This document shows positions 23,470 to 36,738 of a stretch of 64,000 bases of DNA, piece by piece. The translations under genes and the position numbers were made by a program. Origin of the DNA: Atrina japonica (lineage: Eukaryota > Mollusca > Bivalvia > Pterioida > Pinnidae). Location: positions 1 through 64,000 of the forward strand of contig BROG01000112.1 in NCBI GenBank assembly GCA_030159075.1, given 5' to 3'. Under the pieces are notes generated by a model. The model searched no databases and was not told the origin of the DNA. It saw only the letters and a list, made by a program, of their open reading frames with translations. Positions within the stretch are counted from its first letter, which is position 1. The number at the start of each line of letters is the position of its first letter.

Positions 23470-24160
23470 TATGTATTATAATAATATTGATTATAGTAGT
23501 AATAATAAGAACAAAAGCAATAACAACATTTTAGAAATGATAATTTTTTACACCAGTTTTGATACAAAGGCATCCAGCAATAAAATTACCATTAAACAAT
23601 ATTTGTAATAAGTTTGGTATTTTATCTATTTAAATTTACGGCAAGTCTTTAGATCTCATTTGTGAATTGATTTTTCTTAAACACAGACATTAAATTGCGA
23701 CAAACGTTTGTGTATGACTAAATGTATATATCATTAACAAAAAAAGCAAACAATTACACCTGAAACAGTTATTGAAATCTTGCACAGGTAAACAATTTTA
23801 CCTCTGGGTGTTGCCAAGAATAAAGGAGAGAATATATAATTTATAAATTCTTTTTTGCTGACGTACTAATCTTGGTCCCTGTTTTGGAAAGCTATAACTT
23901 TGGTGTTAAGTTAATAATAATTAGAATGACAAATCAAGCATTGGATACTAAATGTAAAGTTGTTGCAAAGAAATAAAACAGATCGAAGGAAAGTCTCAAC
24001 GTATAAACAGAACGATGATATTAATTCTGCAGACAACCAAAATATTTAAATTGTGACTCAATACTCATGTTAAATGATACTCTACAAACTTGAAAAGCAA
24101 ATAAATATGATAATAAATTGCACGTGGTTAACGGTTTTTAATAAAGTTGTTATTATTTAC
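22860..24160. other. non-coding stretch with (AAT)n at 23430-23468
   Basis: No gene recognised. Contains a trinucleotide run and a short PLE terminal-repeat fragment at 23885-23915. Confidence 0.45.
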
Positions 24161-24164
24161 ATTT

Positions 24165-24430
24165 ATATCAAATTCAGTCTTATTGACCGAAACGATCGTC
24201 TTAATAAGCAATATGTTTTGGGTTCTTCTCTTTGAGTGTGGACTCACGATGGGTGTTACCAGTCAAAAGAGTCACACTTACTCCATGGCACCTGATCCCA
24301 CCTCTGGCTTTCCACAGGTCCGCGTTTGTCCAATATCACCAGATTTGTATATGTATCCTGGACATCCTGAAGATTTATACTTTGGTGTCTGAGATTTTAT
24401 GTTGTAAAAGTATAAATTTGGTATTGTTAA
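24165..24430 (+). mobile_element. PLE segments J6 and K copy 2
   Basis: GTCTTATTGACCGAAACGATCGTC (core relic at 24178-24201) joins to the 3' segment GTGGACTCACGATGGGTGTT, GGCACCTGATCCCACCTCTG, CATCCTGAAGATTTATACTT, matching 12375-12545. The frames here are not genes. Confidence 0.6.
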
Positions 24431-24439
24431 TAACATAGC

Positions 24440-25002
24440 ACCTGTTAACTGCAACAATGAAAAAGATCCTGTCTATGATGTTATAAAAATTAATTTCATA
24501 ATAGTGATAAGATATAATTAGGAAGTATGAATAATATTAAATAAAATTAATAAATAATCGTAAAATATATAATGCATGATTAGATATAGAGTCTGCTTAA
24601 CGCAAGATGTAAAGACTTCAATGTTAGATTTATTTTTAGATTTGTTCATTTAAAAAGTAGATGAAGTAATGAAAAATAAATTGCATCAATTTTCGTCATT
24701 GACGACGTTGATATATTACTCTGTCGATTATTTTATTTTGTAAAATTGTCGGAGAATTGAATTATAAATCCGCATTGTTTGGCTTCCAGAATGAATTTTG
24801 TACTCTGCTTTCATACACAAATCTGTTGTTGTTGTTTTTTTTTCAAAATACGTTTGCAGATACATTCTATAACTTGGATCAGGAGACGAAATCTTCAAAT
24901 GAAGTATAAGCTATTTTGTCAAATCAATGAAACTACATATATTAATACAATGATAATAATTTTAAAAAATCTTTAAAAGAGCATTTACTTTTTATTATAT
25001 AT
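24440..25002. other. non-coding stretch
   Basis: Very AT-rich, nothing recognised. Confidence 0.4.
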
Positions 25003-25205
25003 TTAAAGTGGCATTAGCTATGGTTTTTTAAGCACTCTTTCCTTTTTTTACTACTTGGAATGATATACGGTAACAAAATGGAGATATACACAGGCATAAA
25101 AATTATTAAATTCCTATACATTTTGTGAATATTGCTTGAGAAACCCAGTTTGGCAATTATTCACTTACAATTGATTAATTCAACCTTACAATTTGTATTT
25201 ACGTA
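25003..25205. mobile_element. family A MITE copy 4 (left half)
   Basis: Left end TTAAAGTGGCATTAGCTATG, then ATTGCTTGAGAAACCCAGTT and GATTAATTCAACCTTACA. The right arm is missing. Confidence 0.65.
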
Positions 25206-25263
25206 AATTAAATAAATCTAAATCTGATGAAACTTCGATCCTCTAAATATGATGTAGGATGCC

Positions 25264-25440
25264 TACAGTCGAACCTGGATATATTGAAATCGAAGGTGGG
25301 GATTTTTCTTTCGAATTAACAGGGTTTTCAAATGAATTGGTTATAAAGGCAATGAAGAATTTTGGTCGGAGGATAAAAATCATTTCAAATAAAGCTGGAT
25401 TTCAATGTAACAGGGCTCAATGTAAGTGGGTTCGACTGTA
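25264..25440. mobile_element. 177-bp pogo/Tigger-like MITE
   Basis: Begins TACAGTCGAACCTGGATA and ends GTGGGTTCGACTGTA, a terminal inverted repeat with TA at each edge. The CAGTCGAACC end is typical of pogo-type Tc1/mariner elements. The 69-codon frame across it is chance. Confidence 0.7.
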
Positions 25441-26340
25441 TTTGAAAATATATATAGAAATAATATGAATAATTATTGTGATAATGAACTTGTATCACAA
25501 ATTTGTAGAAAAATGATAAAATTAAAAACACAAAAACTAATGAATAAGGAAATATTTGGTATTGTGGTACTTTGAGAGGGAATGACTACCGATGTTTAGC
25601 TTAGACTAACACGTACTGTCTGCAAAATTATCTCAGTAAAATTGACTGAATTGTTAATATCAAACTAAACATCTATTCCAGTTTTATTACAATTTTTATT
25701 TAATGTCTTAAAATTTGCATTTTAATGACGTACCATACTTGAATCTAGTTTACGCACAACATGGAATTTAATAGAACGTGATAATAACATGTAGATATAA
25801 GTAAATAGTATAACTGTTATGGGGATAAAATGTGTTGTCGTAATTCGAGACTTTATTACGATTGTGGTTAAATGTAATAATTGTGACTGACGCACAACAC
25901 CGGATTATTGAATACAATTATTGTTTATTGAAAATTAGTATAACCATTTGAGTTAAACTGAATAAATAATCAACAACATTCGGTGTCGTCGTTTTCTGAA
26001 ACTTGAAAATTTTTTTTTTAAAAACTGACATATTAATAGATATTCGATCCATTGTCGTATATTAAAAGTTAAATGTAATATAAAAACTAAATACAAATGA
26101 AGTAGTAAAACAATGAAACCTACTGTTTATCTGAAAAATAGTAAGTCGTGTCATCGTTGACTTCACACCATATCTTCATTAAGTAACTAAATTTTAATTA
26201 CAGGACAATCAAACAACGTTGTACATTGAACATTGTTCATTGTTATTCATTTTATGTCGGGGGGTTGATGTAAGTCTCCTTGAACAATGGGCCTGGTTTA
26301 GTCTGTAAGCCAGTAATTTTGTCTCAGAGACAGGGATAAA
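25441..26340. other. non-coding stretch
   Basis: No gene or repeat recognised. Confidence 0.4.
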
Positions 26341-26669
26341 ACTGCGTCATGTTAAGAAAGAATTGTACTTTGTTAACCTATGGTGTTGTTAAATCATATG
26401 AAATAATTGTATTCTGTTAACAAGTGGTTTTGTTCAACTATATGGAATGATTGTAATCTTTTAATCAGTGGTTTTGTTAAATCATATGAAATTATTCTAG
26501 TCTGTTAACCAGTGATTTTGCTAAATCATATGAAATTATTCTAGTCCGTTAACCAGTGATTTTGTTAAATCATATGAAATGATTCTAGTCTGTGAACCAG
26601 TGGTTTTGTTAAATTTTCACAAATTTTTTATATTTGTCTCTTGTACATCCTGAAAATTAACAGTTGCCA

Positions 26670-26790
26670 GTTTACTTCCGGAAGGCCGGTGGTGTCTTCC
26701 CCGGATACATTGTATTCGAGTTCTCTACTCCACCATGAAAAACTGAACGCCACCATATAACTGAAAAATTGTTGAGTGTGGCGTAAAACT
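26670..26790 (+). mobile_element. SINE 3' fragment
   Basis: Ends CGCCACCATATAACTGAAAA then TTGTTGAGTGTGGCGTAAAA, a SINE 3' end I recall from bivalves. The tRNA head is absent. The same end is at 18069-18110 (minus). Confidence 0.6.
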
Positions 26791-26922
26791 ATATGTTATA
26801 TAAAATTATTTAAATCTGTTAACCAGTGGTTTTATTTCATCATGTAATATGATTATAATCTGTGAACTAGTGGTTTTGTTTCAACACATAAAATTATTAT
26901 AATCTATTTACCAGTGCATGTA

Positions 26923-27215
26923 GGAGCCGGCCTGGCTCAGTCGGTAGCGCGCTCGTCTCTTGATCGTAAGGTCGTGAGTTCGAGTCCAGTCGGCGACAGG
27001 TTTGTTTCCTGTCCTTCGGAAGAGACAGTAAAAATCGTGTCACAGTAGGCGTTGGCACGTTAAAGAACCCTCACTGCTCAATGGCCGTATTTACCGAGCA
27101 TAGTCCAAAATTTGAAGCCCTTCACCGGCATTTGGTGACGTCTCCATATGAGTGAATGATTCTTGAGTGGGACGTTAAACAACAACAAACAAACAAACAA
27201 ACCAGACAAACAAAT
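26923..27215 (+). mobile_element. tRNA-derived SINE with conserved central domain (full length)
   Basis: 293 bp, flanked by an 11-base target duplication CAGTGCATGTA (26912-26922 and 27216-27226). The A box TGGCTCAGTCGG is at 26933 and the B box GAGTTCGAGTCC at 26976, so it carries a pol III promoter from a tRNA-Lys-like head. The central domain at 27036-27077 matches that of the SINE at 51871. The 3' end is GTGGGACGTTAAACAACAAAC with an AAAC tail. Mobilised by an unseen LINE. Confidence 0.88.
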
Positions 27216-27319
27216 CAGTGCATGTAAATACAATATAATCTGTTAACCAGTGGTTTTATTTCTTCATATGAAATTGATCGTGGTTTGTAAACCAGTGGTT
27301 TTGTTTCATCGGCCCCACG

Positions 27320-28415
27320 ATAAGGCAGCTTATTTTCGGTTCACAAGTTTTAAAAACAAAATGATAGAAGTAACATACAAAGTTTATCTGAGTGTACATG
27401 TATAAAGAATGAGAAGAATATTCCATATTATCGGTCCCTCCAATCAGTGGCGGCAACATCAAACGTATCACAAGCGTGAGTTTATACCCATCTTTATCCT
27501 TATCTGTCGCACCTAAATAAATCTTGTTTATGTAATAGTCGTTGAAGAAAATTATAGAACAAATAAACACACGATAACGCCTGAAATGCTACATAGTTTT
27601 AACATGTTGTGATCCACCCTTTATGATCAAGAAATTGACTACTTGAGGAAATAGATTATAATAATTCAAACATGTCAATTTCCGTCAACTTGTACCATAC
27701 ATGATACATAAGTGTAAGTTGTAATATATCTTTATTTTTATAAATAGAGGTCTATACTGTCGAGATGATTTGAACAAAATATATACTGAAATTTATCATA
27801 TACATATATATACATGTAAATTTATTCATCAAAACTCAAACTTCATAACAAACAAATAACAGTGTGATTTGCGAGGATATTTTTTTAGATAAAATTAGTT
27901 TAAAGTCGTCGAATGTATGTTTCTTTTATAATTCGAAAAATTAGATTTAAATGTATATGTAATTGCTGTACCGTGATACGCCAAATATTTTCATGAAATT
28001 GAAATCGAACAGTTTTAACCATTATATCAAATTTAACCAAATCAAATATCCGTCGGTAAACAAAGTACAAACATTCATGGATTCTTTCAATTTCACTTAT
28101 TTTAAATACTGTGTGTCTGGATATTTTAGCCCTTGGTTACTGTATAATTATTTAATTTCACGGAATAAATTGCGCATATTTTTCTGAAAAGAACTTATTC
28201 ACGGGTATTAAATTTCGCGCAAAATTAGTTACGAATTGTCTGTTTAATACTTCATAAGTGTAAGGTATTCTATTCACGGGTATATTCTTTTACAGCGAAT
28301 ATAGCAAAATCAAATCACTGCGAATAAAAGCAACTATACAGTATTTTTGCGTTTTTACGACAGAAATAATATTTATCCCGTCTTAATGGAGAATTATCTG
28401 TGTTTATGAAAGAAA
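27320..28415. other. non-coding stretch
   Basis: No gene. 28195-28330 has decayed CGCGAA/TTCACGG foldback-like text. Confidence 0.4.
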
Positions 28416-28419
28416 AATA

Positions 28420-28745
28420 TTTCAATTTTTCTACTTTTACTACTTGTACTTGATGAACAATAACAATTACGAGCTAAACATATACATAGGCATAAAAAAT
28501 CTTGTATTCCTATATATTTTGTGACGATAAGGTCAGGTCCAGTGTGGTATTCATATACAAATAGTAAGCTTGTGTTAATGTACTGCAATTGAAAAAGTGC
28601 CAAACCTGAGTTTCTCTAGCAATTGTCACAAAGATACAGGAATTTAAGAATTTGTATGTCTGTGTATATCTCTTTTTTTGTTATTGTATATCAATAAGTA
28701 GTTAAAAAGGGGGGGAAATGAAAAGAAATGGTAATGCCCTTTTAA
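28420..28745. mobile_element. family A MITE copy 5
   Basis: Contains GTCCAGTGTGGTATTCATAT, GAAAAAGTGCCAAACCTGAG and right end GGTAATGCCCTTTTAA. The left terminus is degraded. Confidence 0.65.
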
Positions 28746-28890
28746 ATTCGCCCTAAAACAGCATAGTCTCATGTATGGAATATATCTGCGTGATTTCATC
28801 ATTTAGCTTGGAAATTTCGCTTTCATTTTGAATTCGTCCTCTCGTTTAATGACGAAAATTGCGAAAATTTAACGGGGGCGAAAATTATCA
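28746..28890 (+). mobile_element. family H foldback element copy 1
   Basis: AATTCGTCCTCTCGTTTAAT, then GACGAAAATTGCGAAAATTT and CGGGGGCGAAAATT. Copy 2 is at 61685-61884. It directly abuts the TTAA of the family A copy. Confidence 0.55.
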
Positions 28891-28905
28891 GGTATACAGT
28901 ATTCA

Positions 28906-29738
28906 AAATCAAAGTGAACATGAATATTACACAAGAACTTAACAATATTGTGTATGCAGTAAACGAGCTAAAGGTAAATGGTGAGGAAATGCAGAAATAT
29001 ATTCCGTTATCAATAACACAGACTTAACTGATTCATCTTTTTGTGATGGGCTGAGAATTAATTGCTAAGTCAATTGTGATAATTACGTAACGTCTCGATA
29101 AATGCAACTAGTAGTGTTCTTCAATGAAGTCGGCGGGCGATAGCAGACGTGCAGCAGATAGCATTAACATATTGCATTGCAAACAATTAATAATGACGAC
29201 TTTCAGAAGGATATATGATGGTGTGATAATAGTAAAAACTTGAGAAACATGATTAGTGGAATATGACTGTACGTAGTGATGATAAATAGCAGGGACTGGC
29301 GCCATCATTCTTAAGAGTTACTTAAAAGTAGAACCAAAATTACTCAAGTTTGGCTAATCCTGAAAATCAGATGGGCAGGACAAGCCAAGTCCAGTGAGTT
29401 AGGAATATTCTCGGAAATAATTTGTTAAGTTTAATTGTGCCAGGTCCACTTTGATATATAGATTATCATAAAGATAATCAATGATGCTAAAATACTTCAA
29501 TGACGTCACTGAACGTTAATTTTATAATGGCGCATCACATGAATTTTCCCCAGCGACGTTAAATATTCTATTTTTTTAGGTTAAAAATAGTTCATATAAA
29601 AGTAAGCCTTGGTCAATTTAATAAAATATTTTTGTAAAAGGTGAAATAATCTAAGGTTCAAAATCATTTGAGATCACCTATAATGACTTAAATCACCTAA
29701 ATTCAAGCAAGTGATAAGAAGTGATAAATATACAATTG
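28906..29738. other. non-coding stretch
   Basis: No gene or repeat recognised. Confidence 0.4.
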
Positions 29739-31450
29739 TCGATACTGGCAGGCAATGTAATAGTCTACACTTACACGATATATCATTGTCTATATTGACG
29801 CAATGTAATTGTCTATACTTACATGATTATATCATTGTCTAGTATATTGACACAATGTCATTATCTATACTTACATGATATATCATTGTCTAATTTTAAC
29901 GCAATGTAATTGTCTGTACTTACAAGATATATCATTGTCTATATTGACGCAATGTCACTGCATATATTGACCTAATGCCAATGTCTACACTTACACGATA
30001 TACCTTTGTGTATATTGACGCATATACGGAAAAACACCTGCTTTGTTTACAACATGGGCGCAGACATTTTGGACACCCAAAGTTGTGCGGAGGGTAAAAT
30101 GAGCCCAGAGATCTGATTGGTCATTAAATGAAAAAATTAGTTTTGCCATTAATAAGTGAAATTAAGATACATGAATATTGGTAGTACTTTGGAAATTATA
30201 GGGTGGACGGTTGAAAATTGAAAGGGAGGGGTCATATGAGAATAGATATTTTCCTTTGGTGCGGAATACTACGAGTTGTAAACAAGTGAAAATTTGAAGT
30301 AGAAATGCAACGGCAACCTATACTTTTGATTGCATATTTTGTTATCAAAAATATTGATCTTTCAGCACAGGGTACTTATTTGACCCAGATTTTATAAACA
30401 TGGGAGTGACAGTGACCTGAAGTTTTGTAAATTAGCATTGAGGCCTATGGGAAAATATTTGGTGGTGTCTGTCCATACTTACACGATATATCTTCGTCTA
30501 TATTGACGAAATGTAATTGTCATTACTTACACGAAATATCATTGTCTATATTGACACAATGCCATTGTCTATACTTACATGATAAATCATTGTCTATATT
30601 GACGCAATGTCATTATCTATACTTACATGATAAATCATTGTCTATATTGACGCAATGTCATTATCTATACTTACATGATAAATCATTGTCTATATTGACA
30701 CAATGCCATTATCTATACTTACATGATATATCATTGTATTGACGCAATGCCATTGTTTGTACTTACACGAAAATATCATTGTCTATATTGATGCAATGTT
30801 ATTGTCTATGCTTACACGACATAACTGTTTATATTGACGAAATGTCATCGTATATATAATAAATCATTGTCTATATTGACGCAATGTCATTGTCTATACT
30901 TACACCACATATCATTGTCTAAATTGGCGCAATGCTATCGTCTATACTTACGCGATAAACTACTGTCTAAATAGACACGTTATGAACTGTCATTTCAATA
31001 CCGAAACTATGTCAGTGTCTACACTGACACAATGTATCTGAATATATTGACACAATTTTAGTGTCTATGCTGACATTATTTCATTATTCTGACATGATAT
31101 CAGTCTCTCTGCTGACATGATGTTTCATTGCGTGAAGTGACACAATATGAACTTCTATTTTGTCCAGAGATGGCATTGTCTATTTTGACATGATTTGTCA
31201 CTGTCTTCAATGACACGATATATTTGTGAACTTCGCTGCACAAACCTTTTTGTGAAATCTAGAGCAACACTAAAACGAATAAATATTTAATTGAGTTACT
31301 GACCTATTTCTACGGTCAATAATGACTGTTATAACTGTGCATACTGACCTCTAAGTCAAATACCTACCTCACTCTTTATATTGACGCATATATAATTGAG
31401 TAATTCTGACATATTTAGGGCTGGCTATATTGGCCTATATTTGTATCTAT
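29739..31450. repeat. 50-bp minisatellite with 450-bp insertion
   Basis: Unit of ATTGACGCAATGTCATTGTC plus TATACTTACACGATATATC. Good units lie at 29739-30020 and 30475-30960, grading into divergent TGACACAATG words to about 31450. 30021-30474 is unrelated sequence (includes CAGAGATCTGATTGGTC), presumably inserted. The 79-codon repetitive frame at 30503 is a by-product. Confidence 0.9.
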
Positions 31451-31961
31451 TCTAACCTATTTCATTTTGAATATTGTCTTACTGACCCATTGTCTGTATT
31501 TCGTTGACCATATGATCTTTTTGGATGTAAATTGCAATTTTCACATTCACTTATATATCTCTCTGTCTCTGTCTATCTATCTATCCATCTCTCCATGGTT
31601 TTTCCCAAATTTAAAAATATGCCCAAATTTAAAAATACGACATCCCCTTCCCCATTTCTTTCATAAAAGAATTAAAATAATGGTGATACAAACACCAGCT
31701 TTGTCTTTTAGCTTCTTCTAGTTTAATTGATGGTATCCAGTATTCCGCAGAAAACAAATATGTGGCATATGTTACCTGTCTGTATAAGAGATTATAAATT
31801 TTCTCTTGCCGAATAATATAGAATTTGAAATCATATTGATAAATTGCCTTAACATTGGACGTGTTAGATGTGTTCTAAATTATATTGAAGAAAGTCCTTA
31901 TTAAATGTCAAAACAATCTCTAGAATGAGGTTACACGCACATAGGCAGACATACATTACTC

Positions 31962-31964
<3 letters not shown>

Positions 31965-32054
<90 letters not shown>
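31965..32054. repeat. (GA)n tract, 90 bp
   Basis: Purine dinucleotide run with one GGG interruption. Confidence 0.95.
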
Positions 32055-32058
<4 letters not shown>

Positions 32059-32145
32059 TTTCAAATCGCATTGATTTTCTTAAAAATAAAGAATGGTTTT
32101 TTTTTTTTTTTTTTTTTCGCAACACATTGTTTCAGTTATATGGCG

Positions 32146-32348
32146 ACCAGTTTTTAATGATGGAAAAGAGAACCCGGTTACAATGTGCCCGTGAAGAGAC
32201 CACGGATGTTCCGCAAGTAAACTGACAAACTTTCTCCCCAAAATCAGCTTAGGCCTACTTCCAGCGGGACTCGAACCTGTGTTAACAGAAAGTTAGAGAC
32301 GTCATGTTTCAGAGTCCGATGCTCTAACCACTCGTACATGGAGACCCC
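32146..32348 (-). mobile_element. tRNA-derived SINE, family S-b copy 2
   Basis: Minus strand: GGGGTCTCCATGTACGAGTG head, B box GGTTCGAGTCCCGC, then GCTGATTTTGGGGAGAAAGT and the end near TACATTGTAACC. Matches 5818-6015 throughout. Confidence 0.7.
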
Positions 32349-33860
32349 AATTCGCATAGTAAATCACAGCAATGCTTATAAAAGACAGAACTACTCCGGT
32401 GTTTTCCGTACAAGGTCTTATCAAATTTCAGTATTTCGAAAGTGAAAAGAATTAAAAGCATTATACGGGACTGAAGATCTCTTTTAAATAGATATCATAA
32501 ATACTTTTTCACGTTTTTACCAGTTTTCAATGCGCAAAGATAAACATAGCACCAACATGTAATATTAGCTCAGACACTTATCGCGGAAGCCGACTATGTG
32601 AAAGTCGCATCACGAAATGACTTTTACATTATCGTTTTTTTCAATATTGGTCTTTTAATTGAATATCATTTATTCCGTTTTCACATTATCAATTATCCAA
32701 CTCTCAAATGATAATAGACTGTGTTTAACAAAGCCGGTGTTTACTTAAAATCTTCGTTGCATAAAAATAAACAGCTTGGTTAAGAGCACTTGAGTTTTAA
32801 TAGAAATGTTTACATTTTAAAATTATGCTCTCCATTACAATTTATTGAATTTCTGAGTACTCAAAAGTGTGGTTTCGACCATGCAAGGCACGCATAACTT
32901 CGTTCTTTTCTATAGAACGAAAATGTTGCGGTAGAGGTCAGAAGACGGGGTGAATATTCTTTTTAAAAAATGCTATTTCCGGTATCAAACATTTTCAATT
33001 CTGAAAAATGGACTTTAATACTATGACTTTGTCTGTATTTTCTTCGTAGAATGGAGTCATTTTCTTATCACATGTATTATTATTATTCTCAGCGAAGCTT
33101 GTCCTGGTCATAACTTTTTTGTCTTTTGACCTCGGCTTAAACCCTTCAGCATGCAGGTGTATAACCATGAGACGATGTGTCGCGTGTCATCGTAACCTCG
33201 GTTTTGTTCTCTTATTATTTTTTTTTTTTCAATTTTGCCTCAACTTCCTATTTGATGAAAGTTATTACGTATTAGCTACATGATGTTAACATGAAATTCA
33301 TGTGATAGTAATATTAGGTGTCATGTGAAGGTCATGTGGAGCTAAACGTTAGCTGTGAACATCTCCGTACTTTGGACTACTTTTGGGTGGTATATTAACA
33401 TATTAAATTATAAAATTCAAACTGCACAGTAGTATGTGTACCGGAACGTCAGTGATAAATGCGCAGTCCGGTTTCACAAGTATATGTTATGCAATTTCCA
33501 TGTAATTTTAGTCGGTTAACTTGATCTTTGACACACTTACTTAACCATGTTTAACAACTTCTTGATTAAATTAAATTAGAAGAACATGCAAGACATCAGA
33601 CTCTTAAGATTCTATGCTTTGTTAAATAAATATTATTATATTTTTCAATGTAGGGGACTTCAGTAATATTTATTATGCATTTATTAATAGTTTGTTTAGA
33701 ATGTTTAGTGATCATGATTGAGTAACCTCTTCAACAAAGGTCGTGTGTACTTTAGATTTGCATTTTTCTTTTGGAACTAAATATGTCTGATTAAATACAC
33801 GAAATTCCGAATCGTGAGAGTCGGGATCGGTATCGATTACATACAATCCCTCCTCTCGAA
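32349..33860. other. non-coding stretch
   Basis: No gene or repeat recognised. Confidence 0.4.
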
Positions 33861-33865
33861 ATCCA

Positions 33866-33944
33866 TCTTTCCAAGTCAAGGTTTTCTTATTGTCTTCGTT
33901 TCTCATACGACGTGGACCAGAAAACCTTGAATTGGGAAGATGCT
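33866..33944. mobile_element. family F foldback element copy 1
   Basis: Arms CATCTTTCCAAGTCAAGG and CCTTGAATTGGGAAGATG around a 31-base centre. Other copies are at 47073 and 47412. The 64-codon frame at 33712-33906 partly overlaps it and has no recognisable domain. Confidence 0.6.
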
Positions 33945-33949
33945 CGAAA

Positions 33950-36330
33950 TCGGGATACTCTGAACTTGGGGGATATCATATGAAAATTACAAAAACTATT
34001 TGGAATAGAAAAAAAAGAGTTTTATGACAAAATTTGATTGAAATTGCATAATATATACGTGTGAAGCCTGGACCTACGCATTTATCATCGGTGTTCGGTA
34101 CTATCTCGCAAAAATTCATAAAATTCTATGTTACTTTTTTATCGCAAAAATATTCCTGTTTACTAAAACAAAAAGATTCGTGACAATGCTTTCGGAATTA
34201 CACCCATTAGGCCTACTTAAGATGCATGGGTGATAAAAGGGGCTATACCATCTAAGAATAGTCAACCGCAATCATTCAACCAAAAAGTTTGTGCGAAAAT
34301 AAACTTTTGGCCTCAGTGTGAAATAGACAGTGAAAAAAAAAACACCTTAAGTTTGAATGCCGAGAAATACATACAAACAAACAAACAAACAAAAACAAAT
34401 AATTTTTAAATTGTCTCCCTATGGAAATTGATTTCAGAGTAAAACAAAACTTTCTGTACTTTCCAATATAATGAAAAACCGATCTGGAGCATTGAGAGAT
34501 TAGTTTTTAAATAGGTAATTTCTGTAAAACTGATAAGAATTTTTTTGAATTAAGAATTCTTACTGTGGATGAATGGTTTCGGCACTTCACGCTTTGTGAA
34601 AAGACATTGCAACCTTGAATTATATTGTGCATTATCATACTGAGTATTGTATGTTGATAAAATGTATGCAGCCTAAGTCAGTAAAAACAATTGAATCTTG
34701 ATGATATACATGCGTGGACTAAGTCACGAATGATCTACAATAGTAAAGTAATGGAAAAGAATCAAGTTCATTGAACAAGTTCGCTGTGACGACCACAAAA
34801 CATATGTGGTGTTTCGGTCGGCAACCTAGCAGCAGGCCTACTGTCCATCATGACAATAATATACTTGTACCAGTATAGTCAAAGACATAAACCTAAGAAT
34901 CCAGGGAATTGTTTTTAGATATCTTAAAAAGTTTTACCGTTTATCTTTTAAAGTTACGGATATCTTGTTCGCGATCGTCAACCGAGTTTATATCTGTCTA
35001 ACAAAGTTTATAAGAAATCTTATGGTAAACGGTATTTTTTGCATGGCATGCATACATCATGTAATAGGGACATATAATATAGCAAAGTAAAATCCATGTA
35101 ACCTGGCGGACTGAGTCTTGTAAACCCTTTTTGGACCTGGGCTAGTTTAAATTTTAGGTGATGAAGCTACCCTGGCTAGAGTAATCGTTCCTACTTTTCA
35201 CCCTACATAAAAGAGTATGCAGACGAGTGAAGAAAAACGTTTTCCCGTGCAGCTGGTCAAAACAAGGTTACTCTGTTCCGCCATCTTATGTGAATCGGAC
35301 AATAAGGTCTACCAAGATACATTGGCACATGCTTACAAACGCAACTATCCTATTTTAGATCATGACAGGGGTGACAGGCTTCTTGTCAGGATAAACATAT
35401 ATTAGACCAGTGGGTGCGTTGAATCAGAGCAAGGCAAACTGTTTAGCCTGCACATCCCTATTTTCGGAAAATAGACAGTGTTGTTATGGTTTCTCATAGA
35501 ACCCGGATGTGCCATTTTATTTTGGAATACCTATACTGTATCTCATCTGCATAGTTCAGTTGAAATTGTCGACGAGGAAGGAGCCGATTTGTCTGCCAAG
35601 TTTTATCCCTTGAACACTCGGCTACCGACAACAATGGACAAATGATGTTTTGGAGCGTTGCTCGATCACTCTGCTGAATTTCCAGTTAGTTTACTCGATA
35701 TCCATGGTATCCAAAGATAACACATTTTCTAGGAATTTTTCTTAAAATTTTTAATTTCGTTACAGATAAGGAAAACCTTACTTTTTTCTGTTGTTATAAA
35801 TAATGTATGTGGAAATGTTCTGAAACAGTGTTATTTTTACCTAAATGTTCAATTACCTCCAAGGGGGCTTTGCCCCTCTGCAACCCCCCCCCCCCCTCCC
35901 CAACTGACCTTTAGCCAAATTCCCGACACGACACCTTTTGGCAAACTTTCCCATTATGACGTAACAATTAAATGGCCCGTCAAACACTTGTGTGATTATG
36001 ACATTACAAAAAGCACATGGGCAGCCATATGTCAGACACTTGGCGATAAGTCTACTAAGGGAGGCCTCAGTCGGCGCCCAAAAAACCTCATCTGTTTTCG
36101 GGCCCTAGTTACGACCCTTAAAAACTTACGGCCCAATTTTTATCATTTAACTTCTCTTCTGAAACCTTTTGGGACCATTTGGCATCCGATAGCTGTCTCC
36201 CTTTGACAGCTAAGATTTTAACCTTTGATTGATCTATCAGTACTGCGGCTCCATCTCTCTGTATATTACCTCTTCATAGCAGCAGCCACAGAGAGTGATT
36301 GAGTAGTTAGAGTATTCCAGTCTCGCACTG
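33950..36330. other. non-coding stretch
   Basis: No supported gene. Includes an ACAAAC run at 34372-34400 and a C run at 35887-35897. Confidence 0.4.
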
Positions 36331-36334
36331 AACT

Positions 36335-36738
36335 GGGCCCGAAATCACCAAATTCACTCAATACTCAAGCTCAACTTTTATTTCATTATTTTGACTGTAA
36401 AATTGTTTATAAAACTTTTGGATTTTAGTGATTATGAAACATATTATGATTTTTAATCATTTACATACAAAGCTTTGCGTCACACATGATTTTTTTTGTA
36501 AAAAAACGAATAAATACGTTGAGTACGGTACTCAAGATTTAAGTACATACTCAAACATTTTTAAAAATATTTCTGAAGTTTTCTTCGAATGAGCAATAAC
36601 TTTCACCATTATTTACAATTGTATGCCATCAATATACAAACATGTCTGGTTACAGAATGAAGTTTGCATGTTTTTACCTTCAAATCGTGAAAAGTTAGTT
36701 GAGCGTGAGTACTAAGTAATTTTGGTGAGTTCGGGCCC
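36335..36738 (+). mobile_element. family B MITE copy 3 (404 bp)
   Basis: GGGCCCGAAATCACCAAATT at left and GGTGAGTTCGGGCCC at right. Full length and closest to copy 1, including the GAGTACGGTACTC inner palindrome. Confidence 0.75.

Larger units (their letters stand above)
26370..27310. repeat. 44-bp minisatellite interrupted by two SINE insertions
   Basis: Units of CTGTTAACCAGTGGTTTTGT plus AAATCATATGAAATTATT at 26370-26615, 26800-26922 and 27216-27310. Six units are clear before the first insertion. The later units are more divergent. Confidence 0.85.

Noticed and set aside
26923..26995. Functional tRNA gene
   Set aside because: It is the head of a SINE with a central domain, AAAC tail and target duplication. 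The same applies to 51871-51945 and the minus-strand heads at 5940-6015 and 32270-32348.
30503..30742. Repetitive 79-codon protein
   Set aside because: It reads the 50-bp minisatellite, whose period happens to keep the frame open with near-identical peptides.
33712..33906. 64-codon minus-strand gene
   Set aside because: Partly formed by a family F foldback. No recognisable domain.
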